Source of the DNA: Gammaproteobacteria bacterium
Lineage (GTDB): Bacteria; Pseudomonadota; Gammaproteobacteria; Immundisolibacterales; Immundisolibacteraceae
Assembly: GCA_003645395.1 (NCBI GenBank)
Contig: QNFC01000073.1
Coordinates: 1 to 7,814, forward strand
DNA length: 7,814 nucleotides
Direction of reading: 5' to 3'
Below the pieces are notes generated by a model. It worked only from the letters and a program-made list of their open reading frames with translations, was not told the origin of the DNA and searched no databases. The translations under genes and the position numbers were made by a program. Positions 1 to 5,666 of the stretch are shown here, in pieces (position 1 is the stretch's first letter; every line of letters begins with the position of its first letter).

Positions 1-15
1 CCTCGCCATTTTTTT
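1..15 (+). terminator. possible 3' half of a terminator from an off-window gene
   Basis: The window opens with a GC-rich arm (CCTCGCC) directly followed by A and seven T residues, the layout of the descending arm and T-tract of an intrinsic terminator for a plus-strand gene to the left. The matching ascending arm would lie outside the window, so this cannot be confirmed. A weaker alternative is a local TCGCC/GGCGA stem (3-7 with 21-25) that would put the T-run in its loop. Confidence 0.2.
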
Positions 16-183
16 AGGCAGGCGAATGGGTGAGACAGATTGTTTAGCTCAATACCCCTTCTGGAACGCGGTTATCTAAATTTGCTGGATGTCACTCGCT
101 GAGTTTGGACCTGGCTCCGTAAAGTTGGGCAGTGCTTGCGGGTGAAATAGCGGACGCGTGGTCTGTGTTGATGAGCTATTTTT

Positions 184-189
184 AGGGAG
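184..189 (+). promoter_or_regulatory. ribosome binding site of the DUF1330 gene
   Basis: AGGGAG lies five bases before the ATG at 195, a good Shine-Dalgarno match at normal spacing, and fixes the start. The stretch 16-183 upstream holds no gene that I can support and no promoter with convincing -35 and -10 boxes. Confidence 0.6.
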
Positions 190-194
190 TAGAT

Positions 195-500
195 ATGGCT
201 GCTTATTTAATTTACCGAGCAAGGGTGGACGATGCCGAAGCCTATGCTGCCTATATGGCGCGCACACCAGGAATTATTGCTGAGTTTAGTGGCAAGTTTC
301 TGGCCCGCGGGGGGCGAACAGAGACCCTTGAGGGTGAGCGAGAAGAGCGGCGAACGATTATCGTCGAATTTCCCGATTTTGCTGCAGCGAAGGCTTTTTA
401 CGATTCCCCTATCTACGCGGAAGTACGGGATTTACGGGCCAACGTGGCAGACGTGCAAATCGTGATCACCGACGGCGAGCCCGGTGAAACCGGGCTTTAG
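195..500 (+). CDS. DUF1330 domain protein
   Basis: A 101-residue protein that matches the small DUF1330 family (a ferredoxin-like alpha/beta barrel fold, usually about 95-100 residues) over its whole length. Family features visible are the N-terminal strand and helix with DAEAYAAYMART, the FLARGG strand at about 36-41, a variable turn ending in LEGERE, the strand IIVEFPDF at about 55-62, the helix AAAKAFYDSPIYAEV and the closing strand VQIVITDG. No signal peptide or membrane segment is present, so it should be cytoplasmic. The biochemical role of the family is not established; it is distantly related to dimeric alpha-beta barrel proteins such as EthD and antibiotic monooxygenases. The gene stands alone on the plus strand and converges with the operon at 559-3739, so it is probably not part of that pathway. 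The start is supported by the AGGGAG site. Confidence 0.9.
   Translation: MAAYLIYRARVDDAEAYAAYMARTPGIIAEFSGKFLARGGRTETLEGEREERRTIIVEFPDFAAAKAFYDSPIYAEVRDLRANVADVQIVITDGEPGETGL
478..496 (+). terminator. hairpin at the 3' end of the DUF1330 gene, possible terminator
   Basis: AGCCCGGT (478-485) and ACCGGGCT (489-496) form a perfect eight-pair stem around a GAA loop, followed only by TT and then AG of the stop codon. The hairpin sits inside the last codons of the DUF1330 gene. The T-tract is short, so it is a weak intrinsic terminator at best, or an mRNA 3'-end stabiliser. Confidence 0.4.
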
Positions 501-511
501 TCGGCTGACGC

Positions 512-527
512 TAAGTTAACTAACTTA
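512..527. repeat. AT-rich dyad between convergent genes
   Basis: TAAGTTA (512-518) and TAACTTA (521-527) are perfect inverted arms around two bases, and contain an HpaI-type GTTAAC. A second dyad, GTAACT (550-555) with AGTTAC (561-566), overlaps the stop codon of the leftmost minus-strand gene. Neither is followed by a T-tract on either strand. They may slow transcription where the two units meet, or may mean nothing. Confidence 0.3.
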
Positions 528-558
528 TTGGATAACGCTGACGTTGATAGTAACTGGC

Positions 559-942
559 TTAGTTACCAACTCGATTCATCAGGGTAATGACCTCACGGAC
601 CTCGTAGTCAACGCTGTTATCCAGTAATACCGCAACACGGTTGAAGGTGGCGATCATGCTGGTGGTTTGGCCATTGATGTAATAAGAGTCGATCGGAAAG
701 ACGTTGCGGGTATCGTCGGGGTTGCTGGTTTTGTTGAGCATACCCACACCCATCACCGACATGCCGGCAACTTCTGAGTTGTTCATCAGCCGTTCGCCGC
801 GCACACGGTCAATTGAACCGGCGAATTCGACCAGCACCGGCGCGGCGGCCATATTGGTGCTGTATTGCGATGCTTTCCAACGCGCTGCGCCGATTATTCC
901 AGGTTGGCGTGCTAGCTCCTGTAAGGATATTTCTCCAGCCAT
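559..942 (-). CDS. small protein, DUF2173 / roadblock-like (tentative)
   Basis: A 127-residue soluble protein, last gene of the four-gene minus-strand set and 77 bases after the flavin reductase gene. I do not recognise it with certainty. Its ends resemble DUF2173 proteins as I remember them: an N-terminal helix and strand (SLQELARQPGIIGAARW, residues 6-22) like the LEEL..LPGVVAAGEF opening of that family, and a C-terminal strand-strand-helix (about 92-124: MIATFNRVAVLLDN then YEVREVITLMNRV) like its V.V.GNVGVFVE...DFNE..K end. DUF2173 is related to roadblock/LC7 domains, which are dimeric scaffolds without catalytic residues. There is no cysteine, signal peptide or membrane segment. A role as an accessory or binding protein for the operon enzymes is inference from position only. 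The start is supported by a strong GAGGAG site six bases upstream. Confidence 0.75.
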   Translation of the reverse strand: MAGEISLQELARQPGIIGAARWKASQYSTNMAAAPVLVEFAGSIDRVRGERLMNNSEVAGMSVMGVGMLNKTSNPDDTRNVFPIDSYYINGQTTSMIATFNRVAVLLDNSVDYEVREVITLMNRVGN

Positions 943-948
943 AACTTT

Positions 949-954
949 CTCCTC
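949..954 (-). promoter_or_regulatory. strong ribosome binding site of the small DUF2173-like gene
   Basis: On the minus strand GAGGAG lies six bases before the ATG at 942. It is stronger than the sites of the desulfinase-like and reductase genes, so this last gene may be translated efficiently and on its own despite the 77-base gap before it. Confidence 0.6.
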
Positions 955-1003
955 AGTTTTTATTGATGGCTGAATAGTACCAACTGCTTCAGGCTAACGC
1001 TAT

Positions 1004-1017
1004 CAGCAAGGTTGCTG
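1004..1017. repeat. 14-bp dyad just after the flavin reductase stop
   Basis: CAGCAA (1004-1009) and TTGCTG (1012-1017) are perfect inverted arms around GG. In RNA this would fold as a short stem-loop between the reductase gene and the last gene of the operon. No T-tract follows on the minus strand, so it is not an intrinsic terminator; an mRNA processing or stability element is possible but unproven. Confidence 0.3.
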
Positions 1018-1019
1018 GG

Positions 1020-1496
1020 TTAGTCTTTGGCCAGCCGAGCATAGCGGCCGCTGGTAAACAGCAGGGGGTCATCCTCATCGGTTTCACCGGCCACGACTTC
1101 GCCAACAACGATTAGATGATCGCCGCCGTCGTGGAGTTTCCACAGCTTGCAGTCGAGCCAGCCGATGTTGCCCTTGATGACCGGGGCGCCTGTTTCGGCG
1201 GTAAAGGTATCAACGGTATCGAACTTCTCACTGCCACCTTTTTTCGCCATGGTGTTGGAGATGTTCTCCTGATCTGCGGCCAGAATACTGACACTGAAAG
1301 CCTCTGTTTGCTGAATAGGCTCCAGGCTGCCGGAGTCGCGGATGATGCAGAACATGATCAGCGGTGGGTCCAGCGAGACGGAGCTGAAGGAGTTTACTGT
1401 CAGGCCAAATTTGTCGCCCTGGCCGTTATGGCTGCCGATGACGGTGACGCCAGTAGCAAACTGACCAAAGATAGTGCGTAGTTGTTTTGAGTCCAT
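1020..1496 (-). CDS. flavin reductase family protein (HpaC / DszD-like)
   Basis: A 158-residue protein of the flavin reductase-like FMN-binding split-barrel family, of normal length (about 155-180). Family members use NAD(P)H to make free FMNH2 or FADH2 for a partner flavin-dependent monooxygenase. Visible family motifs are FATGVTVIGS (13-22), GLTVNSFSSVSLDPPL (31-46), which forms the flavin-binding region, F68-S69-V70 followed by ILAADQ, the conserved GDHLIVVGEV (125-134) and the closing PLLFTSGRYARL (144-155). No signal peptide is present, so it is cytoplasmic. The gene lies 32 bases downstream of the DszB-like gene, and a GGA seven bases before the ATG is a modest ribosome site. In Dsz-type desulfurization a flavin reductase (DszD) feeds the monooxygenases DszC and DszA; here no such monooxygenase is visible, so the partner must be elsewhere or the protein serves another reaction. 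Confidence 0.9.
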   Translation of the reverse strand: MDSKQLRTIFGQFATGVTVIGSHNGQGDKFGLTVNSFSSVSLDPPLIMFCIIRDSGSLEPIQQTEAFSVSILAADQENISNTMAKKGGSEKFDTVDTFTAETGAPVIKGNIGWLDCKLWKLHDGGDHLIVVGEVVAGETDEDDPLLFTSGRYARLAKD

Positions 1497-1528
1497 TTTG
1501 GGTTCCGTAATTGGTGGTGATAAAGGGG

Positions 1529-2584
1529 TTAATCACGCCAGGCAATATTTTCCTGGCGGTAGGCTTCCTGCAGTAAATCTTTGGCCATCCACTCCTCGGT
1601 GGAGAAGTTGTTATCAATAAAGCTATGGTCGAATAGAAAGGTCTTCAATACATCGACTGCGTCGAGCATTTTTACGCTGAGCTCGGGTGTCAATTTCGTG
1701 TAGATATCCCGGGTGTAGTAGGTGTGAATATCAGCCGGACTTACCCCTGTCTCCGTGGCCATCGCTACGTCTGCTTCGGCGTGGTGAGTTTCAGCCCACT
1801 TTGCTGCACGCAGCAGGGTCCGCGCATAGGTAATGACCTGATCAGGATTGTCGCGCACCAGCGAGTTGCTCACCGTCAGAATGCGTGGCGTGGCGTTATT
1901 CACCTTGGCCCACATGGGTTTAGCGTCGATCAGGTTGGTGAGCATGCGTAGTTTGCCGCCCGCAGCCGCCTGCATGGCGGCAATCTCCCCGCCCTTGGCG
2001 AAAATTGCATCGACCTCACTATTGAGCAGTGCTTCCATCTGGCAATGGTAGTAGGAGGGTATGTTGCGGTCAGAGCCATCACTAAACTTGGGGTTGAGGA
2101 GCTGGAAGTGGTCGCCAGTTTCTACCACTTCAACAAAGTTGGCTTCGCTCTCGGCGATGCCTTCCAGTTGCAGGGCAGAGACAAATGCTTTCTGGGCGGC
2201 AAAGCGGAAGAAATTCATGATCAGCTCAGGCCATTCTGGAAGCGCTAGCCGTTTGCCCACCAGGTCAGGCACGTTCTGAATCGACGCATCATCGCTGCGC
2301 ACGAACAGGCCGAGGGTTTCCTCGACGAAACAGACCCCGAGCAGGGAGGTATCAGCGCCGTTGGCGCGCGCCCAGACCGGCGGTGAGCCGCCACCCTCGC
2401 GAAACGAATCATCCAGTGTATGGCTGAAATGGGTGTTCAGGCTGCCACTGTCGGCCCCCCGCTCGCGGATGTTGCGCACCTGCCAGCCAGAATCTGCAAA
2501 GGCCTGATCAAATAGATCATATTGTTTGGCGATTCCAGATGCAGTGGGTACCGGGCAGCGTGTGTACCAGATGGTGTTGCTCAT
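1529..2584 (-). CDS. DszB-like sulfinate desulfinase homologue (periplasmic-binding-protein fold, cytoplasmic)
   Basis: A 351-residue protein that resembles DszB, the 2'-hydroxybiphenyl-2-sulfinate desulfinase of Rhodococcus (365 residues), along its full length. DszB uses Cys27, His60 and Arg70 to release sulfite from an aromatic sulfinate. The same pattern is present here: Cys10 in CPVP, His52 followed by Phe53, and Arg62 with GG at 64-65 and PP at 68-69, so the His-to-Arg spacing of ten residues and the position of Gly73 are kept. Other shared blocks are LLG (81-83), FVRSDD (94-99), DLVGKR (107-112), TVSNSLVR (237-244) with a following KWA, and FSTEEW near the C-terminus. DszB Tyr63 and Gln65 correspond to His55 and Leu57, so the substrate probably differs. 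There is no signal peptide or lipobox, unlike transport-binding proteins of the SsuA/TauA/NMT1 type with the same fold. It sits 36 bases after the NicX-like gene and 32 before the reductase gene. The comparison rests on DszB as remembered; the substrate is unknown. Confidence 0.8.
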   Translation of the reverse strand: MSNTIWYTRCPVPTASGIAKQYDLFDQAFADSGWQVRNIRERGADSGSLNTHFSHTLDDSFREGGGSPPVWARANGADTSLLGVCFVEETLGLFVRSDDASIQNVPDLVGKRLALPEWPELIMNFFRFAAQKAFVSALQLEGIAESEANFVEVVETGDHFQLLNPKFSDGSDRNIPSYYHCQMEALLNSEVDAIFAKGGEIAAMQAAAGGKLRMLTNLIDAKPMWAKVNNATPRILTVSNSLVRDNPDQVITYARTLLRAAKWAETHHAEADVAMATETGVSPADIHTYYTRDIYTKLTPELSVKMLDAVDVLKTFLFDHSFIDNNFSTEEWMAKDLLQEAYRQENIAWRD

Positions 2585-2620
2585 TTGATTTGAGTTCTCT
2601 ACGCTCGGTAACAGAGGGCG

Positions 2621-3739
2621 CTAAACGCCGATGTTGGTATCAAAAAAAAGGGCGTCGTCGGGGTCATGGTATTTGGCCACCAGCTCGCGCACTTCCGGGT
2701 CATCCAGAATGACCAGTGTGCCAGCATTCCAAAAGGTTTTGTCGCCGTAGGTGATGGTTGGGTCGACCACCGGAATGGACATTTCACCGGGAGGGGCCGC
2801 GCCAATTGTATGTAAATGGGCGATGCGCGGATTGCCATGGATCATGTACATCCAGGCGTCCAGGCTCTCTTCGGGGGTGACATGGGCGAAACAGCGTGGA
2901 TTGGTGCCGGCGTGCCAGGAGTTGATGATGTAACCGTCTTTGTCGGTCAGTTCGCCGATTTTTTCCAGAAAGCGCCGTAATTCAGCCACGGCATCGTCAG
3001 CGCCTTCAAAGTCGACCATGCGGCCATCTTTGATCGTTGCCAGTACCGGGCTCGGCAGGCTGATCCCGGGTTCCTCGAATTCGTGAATGCCAGCAGGTGT
3101 CAGCCAGCGAATCGCAAGTTTGCCGTTGGCGGTCATGCTCATGATCGGCGGGCTAACGCTGATGGGGAAAGTACGCAAGCTAAAGCCATCGCCGGTATCG
3201 GTTTTCTTCTTCGCAGTAGCGGGTGGCGCTTCGATGTCGCCGTAGTAGTCGGTGCCGAGCGGACAGGTGATTCGATAACTCGATTCAGAAGCCAGTTTTG
3301 GGCCAAGATATTGCATTACCTCCATCATCACTTTGTAGTGAACCCGGGCAAATTCGCTGCCGAGAGTGTCCCAAGTGGTACAGAAATTCAGCAGTTTCAG
3401 GCCGGTGCCATCAAACGGAATCAACCGCAGCAGTCCAGCGAGCATGTGGTTGAAAATAGTCACTTCACAATCTTTCATTGCCGCCATCGCCGGGCCGGGA
3501 AGCTCTTCTGGCCCCTTAACGCTGCCCGCCCACATTACATAGACAGTGGCCCCTAGTGCCCGTGCTTCCTGCTCGATAATGTCGGCCACCGCCGGTTTTA
3601 CCAGTCCCGGCTGATTAAGAATGAGCACTTCGGTACCGGTTTTGATGTTGGCGCCGTTGACCAGCAGGTTGCGGGCGCCGGCGCGGACGTCTTCTTCGCT
3701 AAAGCGGTACTGGGTCTTGATCGGTTCAACTTTACCCAT
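2621..3739 (-). CDS. NicX / M29 aminopeptidase-like metalloprotein
   Basis: A 372-residue cytoplasmic protein, first gene of the operon. It looks like the superfamily holding aminopeptidase T (M29) and 2,5-dihydroxypyridine 5,6-dioxygenase NicX (about 350 residues), an iron enzyme that opens a pyridine ring. The N-terminal half has the alternating alpha/beta layout of the family (TEVLILNQPG at 36-45, a helix, ATVYVMW at 64-70, CEVTIFNHML at 91-100). The C-terminal half carries SWHAGTNPR (274-282), matching the histidine-bearing HIGWG..PR region of NicX (His265), then HGNPRIAHLH (301-310), VVDPTI (324-329) and WNAGTLVILDD (337-347), matching the NicX end. In NicX the other ligands form H-x-D (318, 320); the aligned site here reads V-V-D (Asp326), with His308 and His310 nearby. 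It may therefore bind metal differently, or be a hydrolase. The start has a strong AGGAG site. Exact activity cannot be assigned. Confidence 0.7.
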   Translation of the reverse strand: MGKVEPIKTQYRFSEEDVRAGARNLLVNGANIKTGTEVLILNQPGLVKPAVADIIEQEARALGATVYVMWAGSVKGPEELPGPAMAAMKDCEVTIFNHMLAGLLRLIPFDGTGLKLLNFCTTWDTLGSEFARVHYKVMMEVMQYLGPKLASESSYRITCPLGTDYYGDIEAPPATAKKKTDTGDGFSLRTFPISVSPPIMSMTANGKLAIRWLTPAGIHEFEEPGISLPSPVLATIKDGRMVDFEGADDAVAELRRFLEKIGELTDKDGYIINSWHAGTNPRCFAHVTPEESLDAWMYMIHGNPRIAHLHTIGAAPPGEMSIPVVDPTITYGDKTFWNAGTLVILDDPEVRELVAKYHDPDDALFFDTNIGV

Positions 3740-3746
3740 GACGAGA

Positions 3747-3753
3747 CTCCTCT
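3747..3753 (-). promoter_or_regulatory. strong ribosome binding site of the NicX-like gene
   Basis: On the minus strand AGAGGAG ends seven bases before the ATG at 3739. It decides the start of the first operon gene. Confidence 0.65.
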
Positions 3754-3780
3754 GGGATGGTTTTTTTACGGCCGGTTTTT

Positions 3781-3792
3781 CTACGACCGTAG
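3781..3792. promoter_or_regulatory. dyad in the leader of the operon, possible operator
   Basis: CTACG and CGTAG are perfect inverted arms around AC, 42-53 bases before the start codon of the NicX-like gene and about 31 bases after the predicted transcription start. The palindrome CGGCCG (3770-3775) lies next to it between A-rich runs on the minus strand. A small transcription regulator could bind here, but the arms are short and no regulator gene is in the window. Confidence 0.25.
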
Positions 3793-3829
3793 TCGAGACC
3801 TACAGGCGATTAGTAGGGTTAAGCAGAGA

Positions 3830-3858
3830 ATAATAACCGCTGAGTAAATTTGGGTCGA
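3830..3858 (-). promoter_or_regulatory. candidate sigma70-type promoter for the NicX/DszB-like operon
   Basis: Read on the minus strand, TCGACC (3853-3858) could be the -35 box and TATTAT (3830-3835) the -10 box, separated by 17 bases. The -10 matches the consensus in five of six bases and the -35 in four. Transcription would start near 3823, giving an 84-base leader. It lies in the only sizeable intergenic gap (3740-3883) between the upstream gspE-like gene and the operon, which is where a promoter is expected. Confidence 0.4.
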
Positions 3859-3883
3859 GAGAGCGAGGCACGCCGAGGCCGAA

Positions 3884-5662
3884 TCAGGCCGGGGCGGGTT
3901 GAAGTAGCGGATCTTCCTGCGGCGGAGGTACTACGCGCATGACTTCGCCCAGGGTTGTGAGGCCAGCGGCAACCTTGCGGGCGCCGGCGACTCGCAGCGG
4001 CACCATCCCGCCAATCAGGGCCGCACGCTGTAGGGAGCGCAGATTAAGGTCTTTGTCGATAAGGCTGCGAATCTGGGGGTCGATCATCATCATTTCGTAA
4101 ATACCGACCCGGCCGAGAAAGCCGGTGCCGCGACATTCGTCGCAGCCAACGGGTGCAAAGACTTTTGCTGGCGGCCCGAATTTGATTGGCCGCACCAGGT
4201 TCTTCCAAAGTACCTCATCCACCGGTTCTTCCTGCTTGCAGTGGGGGCAGAGAGTGCGCACCAGTCGCTGTGCCAGCACCCCTAATACGGTGGCTTCCAG
4301 TAAATAGGGCGGCACGCCTAACTCCATTAACCTGGAGAGGGATGACGGTGCATCGTTGGTATGGATGGTTGTTAGCACCAGGTGCCCGGTGAGGGCTGCC
4401 TGAATCGCGACATCTGCCGTTTCGTGGTCGCGAATCTCGCCGACCATTATGATGTCTGGGTCCTGACGCATCAGCGTGCGCACACCGTCGGCAAAGCTTA
4501 GGCCGGCGTTGGGCTGTACCTGGGTCTGGTTGAAGGCCGCTTCGATCATTTCGATGGGGTCTTCGATGGTGCAGACATTCAGCGTTGGTTTGGCCAGCTG
4601 TTTGAGAGTGGAGTAGAGGGTGGTGGTTTTGCCTGAGCCGGTGGGGCCGGAGACCAGAATGATGCCATTGGGATTTGCAATCAGCTCGTTCCAACGCTGA
4701 GTTTCGGATTTGTCAAAGCCGAGCTCACCAAAACCTTTAATCACCGTGTCCGGGTCAAAAATGCGCAACACCATTTTCTCGCCAAATGCAGTGGGGATGG
4801 TGGAGGCTCGCAGCTCCACCTCCTGCCCTCCCGGTGAGCGGGTTTTTACGCGGCCATCCTGAGGGCGGCGTTTTTCGGAGACATCCATGCGGCCGAGAAT
4901 TTTCAGTCGGCTGAGAATTCCGGACATGACGTTGTCGGGTACTGAGTGCACCAGGTGCAGTACGCCATCAATGCGAAAGCGCAGCATGCCTTCGCCGCGA
5001 CGGGGTTCAAGGTGAATATCACTGGCGCGTTGATCGAAAGCATACTGCAGCAGCCAGTCAACGATATTAACAATGTGCTGGTCTTCGCCGTCGCGGGCGC
5101 TGGCGCCGAGTTCAATGAGCTGTTCAAAATTACCGATAGCGCTAATTTTATTGCGGTCGTCGGCGGCGCTATCAATGGATTCGTTTAGTTTGAACAGCTG
5201 GTTTAGATAGCGGTTGATTTCTAATGGATTGGCAAAAACCCGCACCACGTTTTTCTTGCTAACGTGGGTGATAGTGTCGAGCCAGTCAGAAACGAAGGGT
5301 TCGCTAACAGCCACGGTGATGGTGTCGTCGTCTGCCCGTAACGGCATGATTTGAAAGCGACTGGCGTAAGCAAAAGAGACGACCCCGGTTATTGAACGCA
5401 GATCAAGCTTCAGCGGGTCGATGCGGAAATATTCGAGGTCGACCCTTTTGGCCAGCCACTCGGTGAGGCGCTCGGCACTGAGTGGGGAATGTGGCTTGCC
5501 GACACTTTTCCAGTTCTGTCGGGCGATAACTAACAGCGGATGCTCCTGGCTACCGCCGGCTGACAGAGCCTGGGCTGATTTGGCTGTGATCAGGCCATCT
5601 TCCACCAGCCACTGCAGAACTTGCCGTAGCTGGAGTTTGCCTTGATGGACAGGGGGCCGCAT
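3884..5662 (-). CDS. GspE/PilB-type secretion or pilus assembly ATPase
   Basis: A 592-residue hexameric traffic ATPase of the type II secretion / type IV pilus class, of usual length, that would act at the inner face of the cytoplasmic membrane. From the chosen start it has the N-terminal GspE domain (to about 160), the RASDIHLEP motif (212-220), Walker A GPTGSGKT (339-346), the Asp box IEDPIE (366-371), Walker B with DPDIIMVGEIRD ending at 412, the His box TGHLVLTTIHTND (425-437), and a zinc-binding four-cysteine module CPHC ... CDEC (Cys472, 475, 507, 510), seen in GspE and PilB but not PilT. All key residues are intact. The frame stays open 25 codons further upstream, but the ATG at 5662 is preferred because it lies four bases after the stop of the transpeptidase gene and avoids a 71-base overlap. 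GAGG lies twelve bases before it, so translation is probably coupled. No other secretion or pilus gene is in view; GspE, PilB and MshE-like roles remain open. Confidence 0.9.
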   Translation of the reverse strand: MRPPVHQGKLQLRQVLQWLVEDGLITAKSAQALSAGGSQEHPLLVIARQNWKSVGKPHSPLSAERLTEWLAKRVDLEYFRIDPLKLDLRSITGVVSFAYASRFQIMPLRADDDTITVAVSEPFVSDWLDTITHVSKKNVVRVFANPLEINRYLNQLFKLNESIDSAADDRNKISAIGNFEQLIELGASARDGEDQHIVNIVDWLLQYAFDQRASDIHLEPRRGEGMLRFRIDGVLHLVHSVPDNVMSGILSRLKILGRMDVSEKRRPQDGRVKTRSPGGQEVELRASTIPTAFGEKMVLRIFDPDTVIKGFGELGFDKSETQRWNELIANPNGIILVSGPTGSGKTTTLYSTLKQLAKPTLNVCTIEDPIEMIEAAFNQTQVQPNAGLSFADGVRTLMRQDPDIIMVGEIRDHETADVAIQAALTGHLVLTTIHTNDAPSSLSRLMELGVPPYLLEATVLGVLAQRLVRTLCPHCKQEEPVDEVLWKNLVRPIKFGPPAKVFAPVGCDECRGTGFLGRVGIYEMMMIDPQIRSLIDKDLNLRSLQRAALIGGMVPLRVAGARKVAAGLTTLGEVMRVVPPPQEDPLLQPAPA

Positions 5663-5666
5663 GAGT

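Noticed and set aside
501..558. Direct repeat GCTGACG at 504 and 537 as an attachment site or element end
   Set aside because: Seven bases is within chance, and no integrase, transposase or target-site duplication is associated.
704..973. Plus-strand open frame of 89 codons
   Set aside because: It is antisense to the small DUF2173-like gene, which has a strong ribosome site and regular secondary structure.
1116..1481. Plus-strand open frame of 121 codons
   Set aside because: It is wholly antisense to the flavin reductase, whose protein sequence is clearly conserved.
1529..2584. ABC transporter substrate-binding protein (SsuA/TauA/NMT1 type)
   Set aside because: There is no signal peptide or lipobox, no permease or ATPase gene nearby, and the DszB Cys/His/Arg pattern with correct spacing is present.
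3083..3556. Plus-strand open frame of 157 codons
   Set aside because: It lies opposite the NicX-like gene, has no ribosome site or family resemblance, and its composition is that of an antisense shadow.
3761..3767. Run of seven T on the plus strand as a terminator tail
   Set aside because: No stable stem precedes it on the plus strand, and there is no plus-strand gene here; on the minus strand it is an A-run in the operon leader.
3877..3890. GGCC-TGATTC-GGCC hairpin as terminator of the ATPase gene
   Set aside because: The stem is only four pairs, overlaps the stop codon and has no following T-tract.
4215..4694. Minus-strand open frame of 159 codons in another frame
   Set aside because: It lies inside the ATPase gene between the Walker A and cysteine motifs and is rich in Arg, His and Pro, typical of an out-of-frame reading.
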